Shown piece by piece: positions 35,524 through 47,599 of a DNA stretch of 64,000 nucleotides (position 1 is the stretch's first letter; every line of letters begins with the position of its first letter). The DNA comes from Jacaranda mimosifolia (lineage: Eukaryota; Streptophyta; Magnoliopsida; Lamiales; Bignoniaceae). The notes beneath the pieces are model-generated. The model did not search any database, was not told the DNA's origin, and saw only the letters and a list, made by a program, of their open reading frames with translations. The DNA is taken from positions 42,828,501 to 42,892,500 of the forward strand of contig CM032117.1 in the NCBI GenBank assembly GCA_018894105.1, given 5' to 3'. The position numbers and the translations under genes were made by a program.

Positions 35524-36725
35524 ATGGCATCTTAAGGAAGTTTCGGTATACCTGTTCATCTTAGAGATGGATGAAGGGGCTCTTAGGTGAAGGGGAAGAC
35601 CTCTTGGGCATCGGGTCGGTGACCGACAGGTCCCAAGACAAGAGGCTCCTGCTTACTCTCAAGCCACGCGAGAAGAAGTGGTCTCGCAAACCCCTTCAGT
35701 AGGTCAGCCAGCAGACCCCGTAGATCAGAGGAGACAAGAATTGAGGCAACTGGATCAACAACCAAGTAGTGAAGCAAAAATGGTTATTGGGGTGGCTGAA
35801 GATCAAGCATTGGAACGGTTTCTTCGTTTCAATCCCCCGAAGTTTCCTAGAGAACTGGACGATAGAAAGGCAGAAGAGTGGTTAGAGAGTCTGGAAGATA
35901 TATTCGACACCTTATGCTACCCAGATGAGCGAAGAGTTCGTTTCGCTACATTTCTTTTATCAGGACCTGCTCGGGGCTAGTGGAAGATGATTGAACGTCG
36001 ATGGGTCATCATGGGGACCTGCTGGACTTGGGAGAATTTCACCAGGGAATTTATGAACAAATATATACCCCTGGTAGTCAAATAGGCCAGAGAGCAGGAA
36101 TTCAGGGATTTAATTCAAGGGGCACAATTTGTAAGTCAGTACGAGGCTACTTTTAGCCGGTTGATATAATATGCTCCCTGCATGCAAGATGATGAAGGTC
36201 TACAGGCTCGACGATTCATCTAGGGGCTACACGGACAGAGCTCAGGTAGGGTTTGGTTGTATGTGATCTACCGAATTTCAACTTAGCAATAAGCAGAGCA
36301 CTGCTGCTAGAATCAGAGTTTCAAGAAATTCGAAAGATCGAAGATAAGAATTGAAAAGGAAGATCATGCCCTGAGGAGCAGATCAGTGCTGGAGGGAAAC
36401 AAATGTGGATACAGGTTGAAAATGCTACTCCTCAAGCCTGTCAAATCAATGAGATGGCAATTCTGACTCAAGAAAGGCCACAAACGAAATGTGGATTCTG
36501 TTGATCCATACCCATGATGAGTCAAGATGTTGGAGGAAGCAGGGCGGATGTGTGGGCTATGGCAGCGACCAACACTTCCTGAAAAATTGCCCCAATAAGA
36601 GAGGTTCAACATTGGCAGGAAAAGGAAAACAAGTGGCCGAAGGTTCTGTCTAAGTTCTTGCTTTTTGGGGGGATGTCCGACATTGCATATTTTGGCTTTA
36701 TACGCCAGACGGAGTCTTGGGAACA
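35524..36725 (+). pseudogene. gag: Gag remnant, internal region 1
   Basis: The start ATG at 35524 (MAS, then a stop) aligns with 42862 of internal 2. The open part 35678-35980 has FLRFNPPKFPRELDDRKAEE, WLESLEDIFDTLCYPDERRV and RFATFLLSGPARG. Past a stop it continues with WENFTREFMNKYIPLVVK and QGAQFVSQYEATFSRLI. This is the Retrotrans_gag domain of Del/Tekay elements. A CCHC-like knuckle CVGYGSDQHFLKNC lies near 36550-36595, with its second Cys replaced by Tyr. Gag would package RNA; this copy has several stops. Coding ends where pol has been lost. Confidence 0.82.
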
Positions 36726-36728
36726 ACA

Positions 36729-38937
36729 TGTTGGAATAGTGCCCAGCAAGCCAATTAGATTGGCCTTGTAAACTATTTCATTGTAAGACAATCTTAATTG
36801 AATAATATTCATCATATGGCCATCTTCATCATATGCTCTTCATTTACTTCGCTGGCATTTGGATGAAGCCCTTAGATCACACAAGACTATGGGACTTGGT
36901 TTGGTGACCATGGAATAAGTCGCACATGGTCGTGATCTTAAACCTTCCAAGTCATAACATCTTAAGAGAACAAGGGCATCTAAAATTCAGATAGACTTGA
37001 ACTAACGATGCATAATCTAAGAGTTGGATATTGTTCCGTTCCATGAGCAACTGTATGAGATACGGGTGCATGTTGGTGGGTGCTTGTTAGAGAACAAGGC
37101 ACTGAAGACCCGCTTGGAGAATCCACTAGATAGCCCAAGTGGCAAGTCGGTAGTGGCAAGTTCTTCCGCTTACACAAGTGCATATTATTAGTCCTTTGAC
37201 CTGAGGATCTATGGTAACATTGTGTCCGGTCCTCATGCTTTGACTCTTCCTTGACCACTTAGCGGGTCTTCCGGGTTGAGATTGGGTATGAGCTACTTGG
37301 CATGGAGGTTTGTGAGATCCAAGATGGAATCCGACTCCTCATCTTTGTGAAGGGCGAGTGCATCTCCTATGTGTTCTATAATTATCGATTCCAATAAAAA
37401 CTTGCGCAAGGTGATGTGACAATTTGGCATTTCCAAATATGAGGTCACAATGGGAATTAAACATTAAGAATAAAAACATAGTATCAAGGCTATTAGGGAG
37501 CCGACTAATATCTTGCCCTAGGCCTCTTTGGGGAGATAGGAGACAAAAAGACCGTATTTGCATGGTACGTGTAATGCTAGAATGGTTCTTCAAGAGCATT
37601 CATTTCGGCCAATTAGTTGGGCTCCATAGGCTTGAGGTTGGACATCGACCATGGAGATTGGGTACTCTTCAATTAATGAGATTAATTGAATCGAATCGCT
37701 TAGTTTAAAGGAGTTTAAACTAATGTGAATATTTGATATTCCAAAAGTCACAAGGAGTTGTGAGCCCATGTCCAATGAATGGTAGAACCTAATGGGTCAC
37801 ACACAAAAGCCAATGACATGGTCAATTAAAGGAAGTAGAGTTTTCTAAGAGTTAGAAAATTCATAACCGTTTTGGAGGAGGCAAAATTGTAGTCATTTTG
37901 ACTTGATCAATTTAAATGTTAAATTGGTCAAATTAATTTAAGAGTTAAATTAAGATCAATTAATTAAGGGTTAATTAATTGATGTTACATGACTATCAAT
38001 TGGTCAAAATTACTTTAAGGGTTAAATTGACTTTGACTATCTTAAATAGTTGATTATTTTTGACTTAAGAGTTAAGTCAAATTATTATTGATTAAATTAA
38101 AGTGTTTAATTTAATTGAGTTGGAGGATTATTTTTGGGAGAATAATTAAGTGAATGGTTCATTTAATGTGAATTGAAATTTAATTGCAAGACATTTCATA
38201 AGATGAAATTTGTGCTTTAATTATATTCTTATTCACTAATTACTAGTTAGTGGCCACCTTGGCAAGGACACTTGGCATCATCTCCTTGGGGATGTTCATG
38301 GACCACTCATGTATATAGATATAGGAGTGTGGTCGGCCAAGAGATAGATAACAAGTGTGTGCATGACTAGTGTGCTTTCTCCGCACATTTTATGTAGTAG
38401 GAATCTAATTTTTTATCATCCCATTATTCTCTCCAACTTCCTCCTCTTACTCCTTCCCAGTCTTCCTACCCTCATTCTCTGCAGATATTCCAGCCATTCT
38501 GTAGAGAATAGGACATAGATTTGGTGTGTGGACTTTTACATTAGAGGCAATCTAATTTGGTTGCTCTTGCTCTTGACTGGAGCAGTTTTCTAGTAGCCGG
38601 TTTTTGCTAGTTCTGGGAGGACCTCTGGTGTTCTGATCGGGCTGAATTTTGAACTGAAGAATCTACAAAGGGTTGAGGAGTTCCTGTAAAAATTTCAGCA
38701 AAAAAGGAGGAGTCCATCCAAGGGAAAATCGGTGGTGATCCTGCTGCGCCGGTGAAGAGATAGTTTGACGGTTTTCAAGAGTTTTCTCTTGCTCTTCGAT
38801 TTTCTGTCATCACCCAGGTATTTTTCCCTTTCTAAATCTGAATTCCATGTATGTCTTGATCCTGGGGGTGTTGTGTGGGCTAGTTTACTCAGTTTTATTT
38901 TTGAAATATTTGGATCCTAGTGCCACACATACCTTCA
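36729..38937 (+). mobile_element. Solo-LTR-like insertion (2209 bp) with exact CAACA duplication
   Basis: It starts TGTTGGAATAGTGCCCAGC and ends ATACCTTCA, giving TG...CA ends. CAACA occurs on both sides (36724-36728 and 38938-38942). Internal 2 preserves the empty site: TTGGGAACAACAAGTGTATG near 44034-44053. No internal repeat of the start, no coding region and no PBS were seen, so a solo LTR (probably copia type from the TGTTGGAATAG start) is the best reading. A small non-autonomous element of another type is possible. ORFs inside (37424-37708 + and others) have no recognisable domain. Confidence 0.75.
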
Positions 38938-38942
38938 CAACA

Positions 38943-39367
38943 AGCGTATGAGTTATGTGCATACCTAGTGTGTTCAAGTTTTGTGAATCTGTATCTAGTT
39001 TCTTGGGAATGTATGATTAGTTATGAAATCTAGCATGTTAAGTTTGAATATTGACTACTCCTTTATGGAATATCATGTAAGCATGAACTTGTGATGTTAT
39101 TTGTTGTTTGTTGCTGCAATGGCTTTACGATCTTTTATATAAAGGTATACACTCTGTCAGAACTAAAGTGGAGAATATTAGTCAAGATAAACGTTGCATC
39201 TGAAAGGCACAAAGATGCATCTAGACATGAAGACGCAATCTTGGCAGAATGTAATAAAGAGATTATGTAGATCAATAGACCGAATCTACTTATTTTCTGC
39301 CAGTCGGAATAGTAATCAGATGAGAATCTAGGGGCCAAATTCTTTTAAGGGGGGGGGGGGGGGAATC
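38943..39367 (+). other. 3' end of internal region 1 with G15 polypurine tract
   Basis: Collinear with 44049-44464. Directly before LTR2 stands a run of 15 G (39349-39363), where internal 2 has AAGAGGGAGAG. The run is an expanded polypurine tract. Confidence 0.8.
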
Positions 39368-42300
39368 TATAACACCCCTGAAATTCAGTATTTTCAAAAA
39401 TAAAAATTTAGAAATTAAGAGAATTATTGGTCGGATTTTAAGACCCGAAAGAGAAATATAAAAGGACTCAATTGTGAGATTTTGGAAGTTTGGGGGTTAA
39501 ATTTAAAAAATTTTAAAGACTTGAATGAACATTTTCGTGACTTAAGGGGTGTGCATGGAAGAAAAATAGTCAACAGGGGCTTAGGCGAATTTTTTTCAAA
39601 ACTTCTTGGACTCAGTTGAGGAGTGTTCATTTTCAAGGAGTAAATCGCAAAATAGGAAATTTTGATTTTTAAAAAACGAGCAGCATGATTTTTCTCCTAT
39701 TTCCTTTCTTCCTTCTTCATTTTTCCTTCTCATTTCTCTTTTACTTCTCCACCCGCGGCCACCATTCTTTTCCCCGGTGATCTCCCTCTGGCGACCACAT
39801 TTCACCAACTTAAACCCATCAAAACCTTCCCCACACAGGGTTGAACCTCGCTCCGGCGAGCCACCGCGAGTGTGACCGCGAAGCAACTTCATGGTGGGGC
39901 AAGTGGGTTCCCATTTTTTGGTGACAACTTTCACTCCAAGGGGCTGGTCCGGGTAGTACTCAGCATGGAGAACATAGTGAAGCTGTTGCATGGAAGTTTT
40001 ACACGGCGGCAGTGACTGTAAAAAGTGATAGGAGACTGGCGGAGAAGACCCACTTGAAGGCTGTTGAGCCCAGTTTTGGTAGCTACAGGCCTAATAACAT
40101 TAAACTGAGGGCAGTGTTGGAAAGCTCTCATCGAAAGGAGAAGAATGGTGGTAATTTCATAATTTTCCGGCGACGGCAGACGACAGCGCTCCGGCGGCCT
40201 GTGGCGGTGCTCCGGCAACCTCAGACCAGTTTCACCTCCTCGACGTGACGGTCGCAACTGTGTAATCGATTTGTGGTTTTGATACTCCGGTAGCAAGCTT
40301 TGGCATTTGAATTTAGTTATACCTTTAATATATATACATATATATGTTGCATGTGTTGTACCTTTCCTAATTTAGCATTGTACCTTGCCAAGAATAGGAA
40401 TTTGGGAAGAGATGATATGTTTATATATATGTATGTTGATCCCTATGCAAGGAGTATGGAATAAGTGGAGCCGGACTTATGCAAAATGCCAAAACTTAGA
40501 TTTAAAATAGTATTAAGGATTATATTATAAGATTAGATGGCATTTGATTAGGAATTGATTATGTAAGGATTAATCATATTGTGTGATTTAGCATTATGTC
40601 CATGATCTTGAAATAAGAATAAGATACTGTATTAATCGATAAATTAGTGATTCTGGATTATTAATGGTATAATTGTGATTAATAGGATTTAGTATGGATT
40701 TTGATTGTAAATATTACTTTATCGGTTAGGTGATAGAGAATTGGGTTCCACAGATCAGTAGACAGCAAATTTTAGTAGCTTTTTCTGAGACTACGGAGGT
40801 GATGATCTGCTAATCTAGCACATCATTTCACTTATCGATATTTGTGATAAACCCTTGTGAGGGTTACTGTTTCTGAACTGACTGTATGTTATTGAAATCT
40901 GTGATCTGTTAAGATCTTTGATATTCTATTATCTAATTCGGACACCCCTGTGAGGGTCTGCCAATCTGGCACATCATTTGACTTATCAGTATTTGTGATG
41001 TGAGGGTTACTGTTTCTGAACTGACTGTATGTTATTGAAATCTATGATTTGTTAAGATCTTTGATATTCTATTATCTTATTCGGACACCTCTGTGAGGGT
41101 CTGCCAATCTAGCACATCATTTCACTTATCGGTATTTGTGATAAACCCCTATGAGGGTTACTGTTTCTGAACTGACTGTATGTTATTGAAATCTGTGATT
41201 TGTTATGATCTTTGATATTATGTTATTTGATTCGAACACCCCCGTGAGGTTTATTTCTGTTCCGATTCTGCTTTCTGTTGGTTCTGGCGCCCAGAACATT
41301 TTTCTGATATATGCTATATGTTTGTTCTGTTATGTGTCCTGTTATCTGTACTATTCTGATATATGTACTATCCAGCCCTATTACTATTTACCCTGTCGGC
41401 ATTTCTGTACTATTCTGAACTGTTTGTACGTCTGATATGTCAGGGGCTATTCCATGAATATTTGTAAGTCGATACGCTAGGGGCTATTCCCTGGGTATAT
41501 GTTCTGTAAGTCTGATACGCTAGGGGCTATTCCCTAGGTATTCGTTCTGTAAGTCTGTGTACGCTAGGGGCTATTCCTTGGGTATTCAGTTTGTTAGCGA
41601 TGTGTTAGGGTCATGCCAGGACATCAACTGTCTTTTTGTTTGCGATGTGTTAGGGTTATTCCTGGACATCTACTGTCTGTTTGTATGTGCTAGGGATACT
41701 CTTGGGCATCTACTATCCATTTGTCTGTGATGTGCTAAGGCTACTCTTGGATATCTACCGTCTGTCGGCGACTATCGTGCACCAAGCTGTCACGCTTGAA
41801 TAAAACTGACTAAAATGTAAACATTATTTGGGATTGTTCTATCCGATTGTAATATAACTGATCGACTGTGTTTTGCCTATTAGACTGTTCCTAACTGTTT
41901 GAACGTATCCTATTGTATTTTCATTAATTGTTGGTTGATGATCTGTTGAGTCGATTTCTTCCTCGATAAATCCCCATTATATACGTTACAATTATCCTTC
42001 ACTAAGTCCTTTGGACTTACCGCCCCGTTATCTTGATTTTCTCAGACAAGTATAAGTGAAGAATATGAGGTTCCAACTTGGAGTGAAGAAATACATTTTG
42101 TAATAGAATGGGTGCTTAGATGTTTAATAGGGTTTACTTGAATACTGTAATTGGATTTAGTGACATTGCGGTATGTCAGGATTGATGTCCGTGACGTGAT
42201 GCCTATATATGTTTTGTTAGATATAAGAAGTTGAATTATGACTTATTTAACGTTTTGAAGAGTTAGTGAGTTTGAAATCCGCTGCTATATGTTTTTGATA

Positions 42301-42417
42301 AGTTTTGAAAAAATTTCTGATGGGATTATTGACTGTATAGTTTACTTCTTGGCTTGAATTAAGATTGAACTGAGTAGGGGCCTCAACTTAGGTGCTATCC
42401 CAAGTGGGGGCACTACA
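39368..42417 (+). repeat. LTR2 of the array (3050 bp, shared by both units)
   Basis: Opens TATAACACCCC, so the terminal TG has mutated to TA. Ends GGGGCACTACA. It serves both as 3' LTR of unit 1 (polypurine tract before it) and as 5' LTR of unit 2 (PBS after it). Contains the same 150-bp and short minisatellites as LTR1. Confidence 0.87.
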
Positions 42418-42421
42418 GATG

Positions 42422-42433
42422 TGGTATCAGAGC
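42422..42433 (+). other. Primer binding site 2
   Basis: TGGTATCAGAGC four bases after LTR2, identical to PBS 1. Confidence 0.9.
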
Positions 42434-42861
42434 TTGGGTTTGGAAGGCCCAATCAATGCTATGATATGATCCTCAGATATGGAACTTTTGGATAGTGGAA
42501 TTAGGTTTGACCGTGGGAATGTTTAAGATATTAATGAGTTAATGGATATTGAAGCCTAGGTTATCGATAACTTAGGTGTTGAATTTCATTTGGGTATTAT
42601 TGAGATTGTGGCTGAACTTCTGATTTGGTTAGTTTGAGTGTGAATTTTAGTTGTGTTTTGCATTGAGAAGATCCTGCGTGATTTAAGGAATGAAGATGAA
42701 TTGATCCGTTGGTATAAGGAGATGAGTTCAGTCCTATAGGATGTTTATGGGATTTTGTCATATATTGTTGGATGATTAGACTTTTTTATCTTTGAGTTGG
42801 TTTGATTTCATCTAACTCTTCTTCTTTTATCCTTAGAATCTTGGAGGAGTTAGCGAGATTG

Positions 42862-43972
42862 ATGGCATCTCAAGGCAGTTCCAGGATACCCATTCATCCT
42901 AGAGCTAGATAAAGAGGAAGACCTCCTAGGTGTCGGGTCGGTGACCGCCATGTCCTAAGACAAGAGGCTCCTGCTTACTCTCAAGCTATATGAGAAAAAA
43001 AGGTCTCGCAAACCCCTTCAGAAGGTCAGCCAGCAGACCCGGTAGATCAGAGGAGACAAGAATTGAGGCAACAGGATCAATAACCAGGTAGTGAAGCATA
43101 AATGGTTATTAGGGTGGCTAAAGATCAAGCATTGGAACGGTTTCTTCGTTTCAATCCCCCGAAATTTGTTGGAGAACTGAACGACAGAAAGGCGAAAGAG
43201 TGGGTAAAGAGTCTGGAGGATATATTCGACACCTTATGCTACCCAGATGAGTGAAGAGTTCGTTTCGCTATTTTTTTTTTATTAGGACCCCTCGCAACTG
43301 GTGGAAGATGATTGAACATCGATGGGTCATCATGGGGACTCGCAGGACTTGGGAGAATTTCACCAGGGAATTTATGAACAAATATATACCCTTGGTAGTC
43401 AAACAAGCCAGAGAGGGGAATTCATGGATTTAATTCAAGGGGCACAATCTGTAAGTCAATACGAGGCTAGTTTTAGCCGAGTGATACAATATGCTCCCTA
43501 CATGCAAGATGATGAAGGTCTACAGGCTCGACGATTCATCCAAGGGCTACGGCCAGACCTCAGGCAGGGTTTGGCTGTATGTGATCTACTGAATTTCAAC
43601 TTAGCAGTAAGCAGAGCACTGCAACTAGAATCAGAGTTTCAAGAAATTCAAAAGATCGAAGATAAGAATCGAAAAAGAAGATCACACCCTAAGGAGCAGA
43701 GTAGTGCTGGAGAGAAACAAATGTAGATACAGGTTGAAAATGCTACTCCTCAAGCTCGTCAAATAGATGAGACAACAATTCTGACTCAAGAAACGCCACA
43801 AAAGAAATGTGGATTCTGTGGATCACATACCCATGAGGAGTCAGGATATTGGGGAAGTAGGACATATGTGTGGGCTGTGGCAATAACCAACACTTCCTGA
43901 AAAATTGCCCCACTAAGAGAGGTCCAACATTGGTAGGAAAAGGAAAACAAGTGGCCAAAGGTTTTGTCTAAG
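42862..43972 (+). pseudogene. gag: Gag remnant, internal region 2
   Basis: The start MASQGSSRIPIHPRAR at 42862 is better kept than in internal 1. Capsid pieces follow, such as SLEDIFDTLCYPDE. The longest open part (43322-43726) includes LIQGAQSVSQYEASFSRVIQ, then RRFIQGLRPDLRQGLAVCDL and LNFNLAVSRALQLESEFQEI. Knuckle pieces CGFCGSHTHEES and, in another frame, CGNNQHFLKNC follow near 43808-43905. Several stops and shifts make it non-functional. The protein lineage is the same as internal 1 (Del/Tekay-like). Confidence 0.83.
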
Positions 43973-44464
43973 TTCTTGGTTTTCGGGAGGATGTCCAACA
44001 TTACATATTTTGGCTTCATGCTCCAGACGGAGTCTTGGGAACAACAAGTGTATGAGTTATGTCCATACATAGTGTGTTCAAGTTTTGTGAATCTGTATCT
44101 AGTTGCTTGGGAATGTATGATAAGTTATGAAATCTAGCATGTTAAGTTTGGCTATTGACTACTCTTTTATGTGAATATCATGTAAGCGTGAACTTGTGAT
44201 GTTATTAGTTGTTTGTTGCTGCAATGGCTTTAAGATCTTTTATATAAAGGTATACACTCTGTCAGAACTAAAGTGGAGAATATTAGTCAAGATATACGAT
44301 GCATCCGAAAGGCCTGAAGATGCATCGGGACTTGAAGAAGCAATCTTGGCAGAATGTAATAAAGAGATAATGTAGATCAATAGACCGAATCTGCTTATTT
44401 TCTGCCAGTCGGAACAATAATCAGATGAGAATCTGGGGGCCAGATTCTTTTAAGAGGGAGAGTC
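43973..44464 (+). other. 3' end of internal region 2, empty site and polypurine tract
   Basis: Holds the empty target site of the nested solo LTR (AACAACAAG near 44040) and the polypurine tract AAGAGGGAGAGTC (about 44452-44464) before LTR3. There is no protease, RT or integrase sequence. Confidence 0.8.
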
Positions 44465-47318
44465 TGTAACACCCTTAAAATTCAGTATTTTTGGAAATAA
44501 GAATTTAGAAATTAAGAAAATGATTGGTCGGATTTTAAGACCCGAAAAAGAAATATAAACAGACTCAATTGTGAGATTTGGGAAGTTTAGGGGTTAAATT
44601 TACAAATTTTTGAGGACTTGATTGAACATTTTCTTGACTTAAGGGGTGTACATGGAAGAAAAATAGTCAACAGGGGCTTAGGCGCATTTTTTTCAGAACT
44701 TCTTGGACTTAGTTGAGGAGTGTTCATTTTCAGGGACTAAATCGCAAAATAAGAAAGTTTAATTTTTAAGAAATGGGTAACATGATTTTTCTCCCATTTC
44801 CTTTCTTCCTTCATCGTTTTTCCTTCTCCCCCCGCGGCCACCATTCTTTTCCTCGATGATCTCCCTCCAGCGACCACATTTCTCCAACTTAAACCCATCA
44901 AAACCTTCCCCACACCTTCGGCCACACTTGCACACCACCATGCATAGCTAAACGTCGCTCCAGCTAGCCACCGCGAGAGTGACCGAGAAGCAACTTCATG
45001 GCGAGGCAAGTAGGTTCCTGTTTTCTAATGACAACTTTGACTCCATGGGGGTGGTCTGGGTAGTACTCAGCATGGAGAACACAGTGGAGGTGTTGCATGG
45101 AAGTTTTACACGGCAACAGTGACGGTGGAAGGTGATCGGAGATCAGCGAAGAAGACCCACTTGAAGGTCGTTGAGCCCAGTTTCGGTAGCTACAGGCCTC
45201 AAAACATTAAACTGAGGGCGGTGTTGGAAGCTCTCGTCTAAAGGAAAAGAACGATGGTGATTTCATAACTTTCTGGCGACGGTGGCCGGTGGCGATGCTC
45301 TGACGACCTCATGCCAGTTTCACCTCCTCGACGTGACGGTCGCAACCGTGTAATCGATTTATGGTTTTGATACTCCGGTAGCAAGTTTTGGCATTTGAAT
45401 TTAGTTGTACCTTATATATATGTTGCATGTGTTGTACCTTTCCTAATTTAGCATTGTACCTTGCCAAGAATAGGAATTTGGGAAGAGATGATATGTTTAT
45501 ATATATGTAGGTTGATCCCTATGCAAAGAGTATGGAATAAGTAGAGCCGGACTTATGCAAAATGCCAAAACTTGGATTTAAAATAGTATTAAGGATTATA
45601 TTATAAGATTAGATGGCATTTGATTAGGAAACGATCATGTAAGGATTAATCATATTGTGTGATTTAGAATTATGTCCATGATCTTGAAATAAGAATAAGA
45701 TACTGTATTAATCGATAAATTAGTGATTTTGGATTATTAATGGTATAATTGTGATTAATAGGATTTAGTATGGATTTTGATTGTAAATATTACTTTCTTG
45801 GTTAGGTGACAGAGAATTGGGTTCCACTGATCAGTAGACAGCAAATTTTAGTAGCTTTTTCTGAGGCTATGGAGGTGAGGGTCTGCCAATCTGGCACATC
45901 ATTTCACTTATCGATATTTGTGATAAACCCCTGTGAGGGTTACTATTTTTGAACTGACTATATGTTATTGAAATATGTGATTTGTTAAGATCTTTGATAT
46001 TCTATTATCTTATTCGGACACCCCTGTGAGGGTCTGCCAATCTGGCACATCATTTCACTTATCGGTATTTGTGATAAATCCCTGTGAGGTTTACTGTTTC
46101 TAAACTGACTGTATGTTATTGAAATCTATGATCTGTTAAGATCTTTGATATTCTATTATTTGATTCAGACACCCCTATGAGGGTTATTTCTGTTCTAATT
46201 CTGTTTTCTGTTGGTTCTGGCGCCCATAATGTTTTTCTGATATATGCTATATGTTCGTTCTGTTATCTGTCCTGCTATCTGTACTGTTCTGATATATGTA
46301 CTGTCCGGCACTATTACTATTTACCTTGTTGGCATTTTTGTACTATTCTGAACTGTCTGTACGTCTGATATGTCAGGGGCTATTCCCTAAGTATTTGTAA
46401 GTCTGATACGCTAGGGGCTATTCCCTGGGTATTCGTTCTGTAAATCTGTGTATGCTAGGGGCTATTCCCTAGGTATTCAGTTTGTCAGCGATGTGTTAGG
46501 GCTATTCTTGGATATCTACTGTTTGTTTGTCTACGATGTGTTAGGGCTATTCCTAGACATCTACTGTCTGTTTGTCTGTGATGTGCTAGGGCTACTCCTG
46601 GGCATCTACTGTCCGTTTGTTTGTGATGTGCTAGGCTACTCTTAGACATCTACCATCTGTTGGCGACTTTCGTGTACCAAGCTCTCACGCTTGAATATGA
46701 CTGACTGAAATGTAAACATTATTCGGGACTATTCTGTCTGACTGTAATATGACTGATCGACTGTATTTTGCCTATTAGACTGTTCCTGACTATTTGAACG
46801 TATCCTGTTGTATTTCTGTTAATTGTTGATTGATGATCTGTTGAGTAGATTTCTTCCTCGAGAGATCCCCATTATATATGTTACAATTATCCCTCACTAA
46901 GTCCATTGGACTTACCGCCCCGTTATCTTGATTTTCTCAGACAGGTATAAGTGAAGAATATGAGGTTCCAACTTGGACTTGGAGTGAAGAAATACATTTT
47001 GTAATAGAATGGGTGCTTAGATGTTTAATAGGGTTCACTTGAATGCTGTAATTGGATTTAGTGACATTGCGGTATGTTAAGATTGATGTTGGTGACGTGA
47101 TGCCTGTATATGTTTTGTTAGATGTAAGAAGTTGAATTATAACTTATTTAACATTTTGAAGAGTTAGTGAGTTTGAAATCCTCTGCTATATGTCTTCAAT
47201 AAGTTTTGAAAAAATTTCTGATGGGATTATTGACTGTATAGTTTACTTCTTGGCTTGAATTAAGATTGAACTGAGTAGACGCCTCAGCTTAGGTACTATC
47301 CCAAGTGGGGCCGCTACA
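44465..47318 (+). repeat. LTR3 of the array (2854 bp)
   Basis: Opens TGTAACACCCTT and ends GGGGCCGCTACA, followed by the CCCCC duplication and no PBS. Shorter than LTR1/2 mainly because one 150-bp unit is missing and other small deletions. ORFs inside are shadows of LTR sequence. Confidence 0.87.
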
Positions 47319-47597
47319 CCCCCCCTTTCTCTCCTCCAATGGTCAATTTGAGTACGTAAATTTAGCCATGGACATGTTTATACTAAATTTTTAAATTTTT
47401 ATTCCATCAATTCAGGCATTGAGTTTGGAAAGTAGTTTTGACATTTTTCATAGTTTGAAAGGAGTTAAATTTCTATAACTCTCTCTATGTTTTGCTCAGG
47501 ATATCTTATCTTAATTTGATATTCACTAATTATATTTTATTACTTTGATATATTAATTAAGTTAAGTTCCTTAATTTAGGCTAATAATCCCTACCCT
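47319..47597. other. Spacer between array and truncated Tat element
   Basis: Contains the right copy of the duplicated flank (47333-47470) that resembles 31941-32114. No gene. Confidence 0.6.
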
Positions 47598-47599
47598 AC

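Larger units (their letters stand above)
32120..47318 (+). mobile_element. Three-LTR array of a gag-only Del/Tekay-like gypsy element
   Basis: The order is LTR1 (32120-35080), internal 1, LTR2 (39368-42417), internal 2, LTR3 (44465-47318). All are on +. LTRs open TGTAACACCC (TATAAC in LTR2) and end CTACA. CCCCC lies directly outside LTR1 (32115-32119) and LTR3 (47319-47323). Both internal regions start with a TGGTATCAGAGC primer site, hold gag only, and lack pol with the same junction. This points to one insertion that was later duplicated by unequal recombination between LTRs. A solo-LTR-like element is nested in internal 1. Confidence 0.87.

Noticed and set aside
36364..37775. Several ORFs of 60-120 residues on both strands
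   Set aside because: They lie in decayed gag on the wrong strand or inside the solo-LTR-like insertion and show no domain or bias.
39596..40296. Minus-strand ORFs of 121 and 131 residues in LTR2
   Set aside because: The same region is present in LTR1 and LTR3, where the frames are broken; this is LTR sequence, not a gene.
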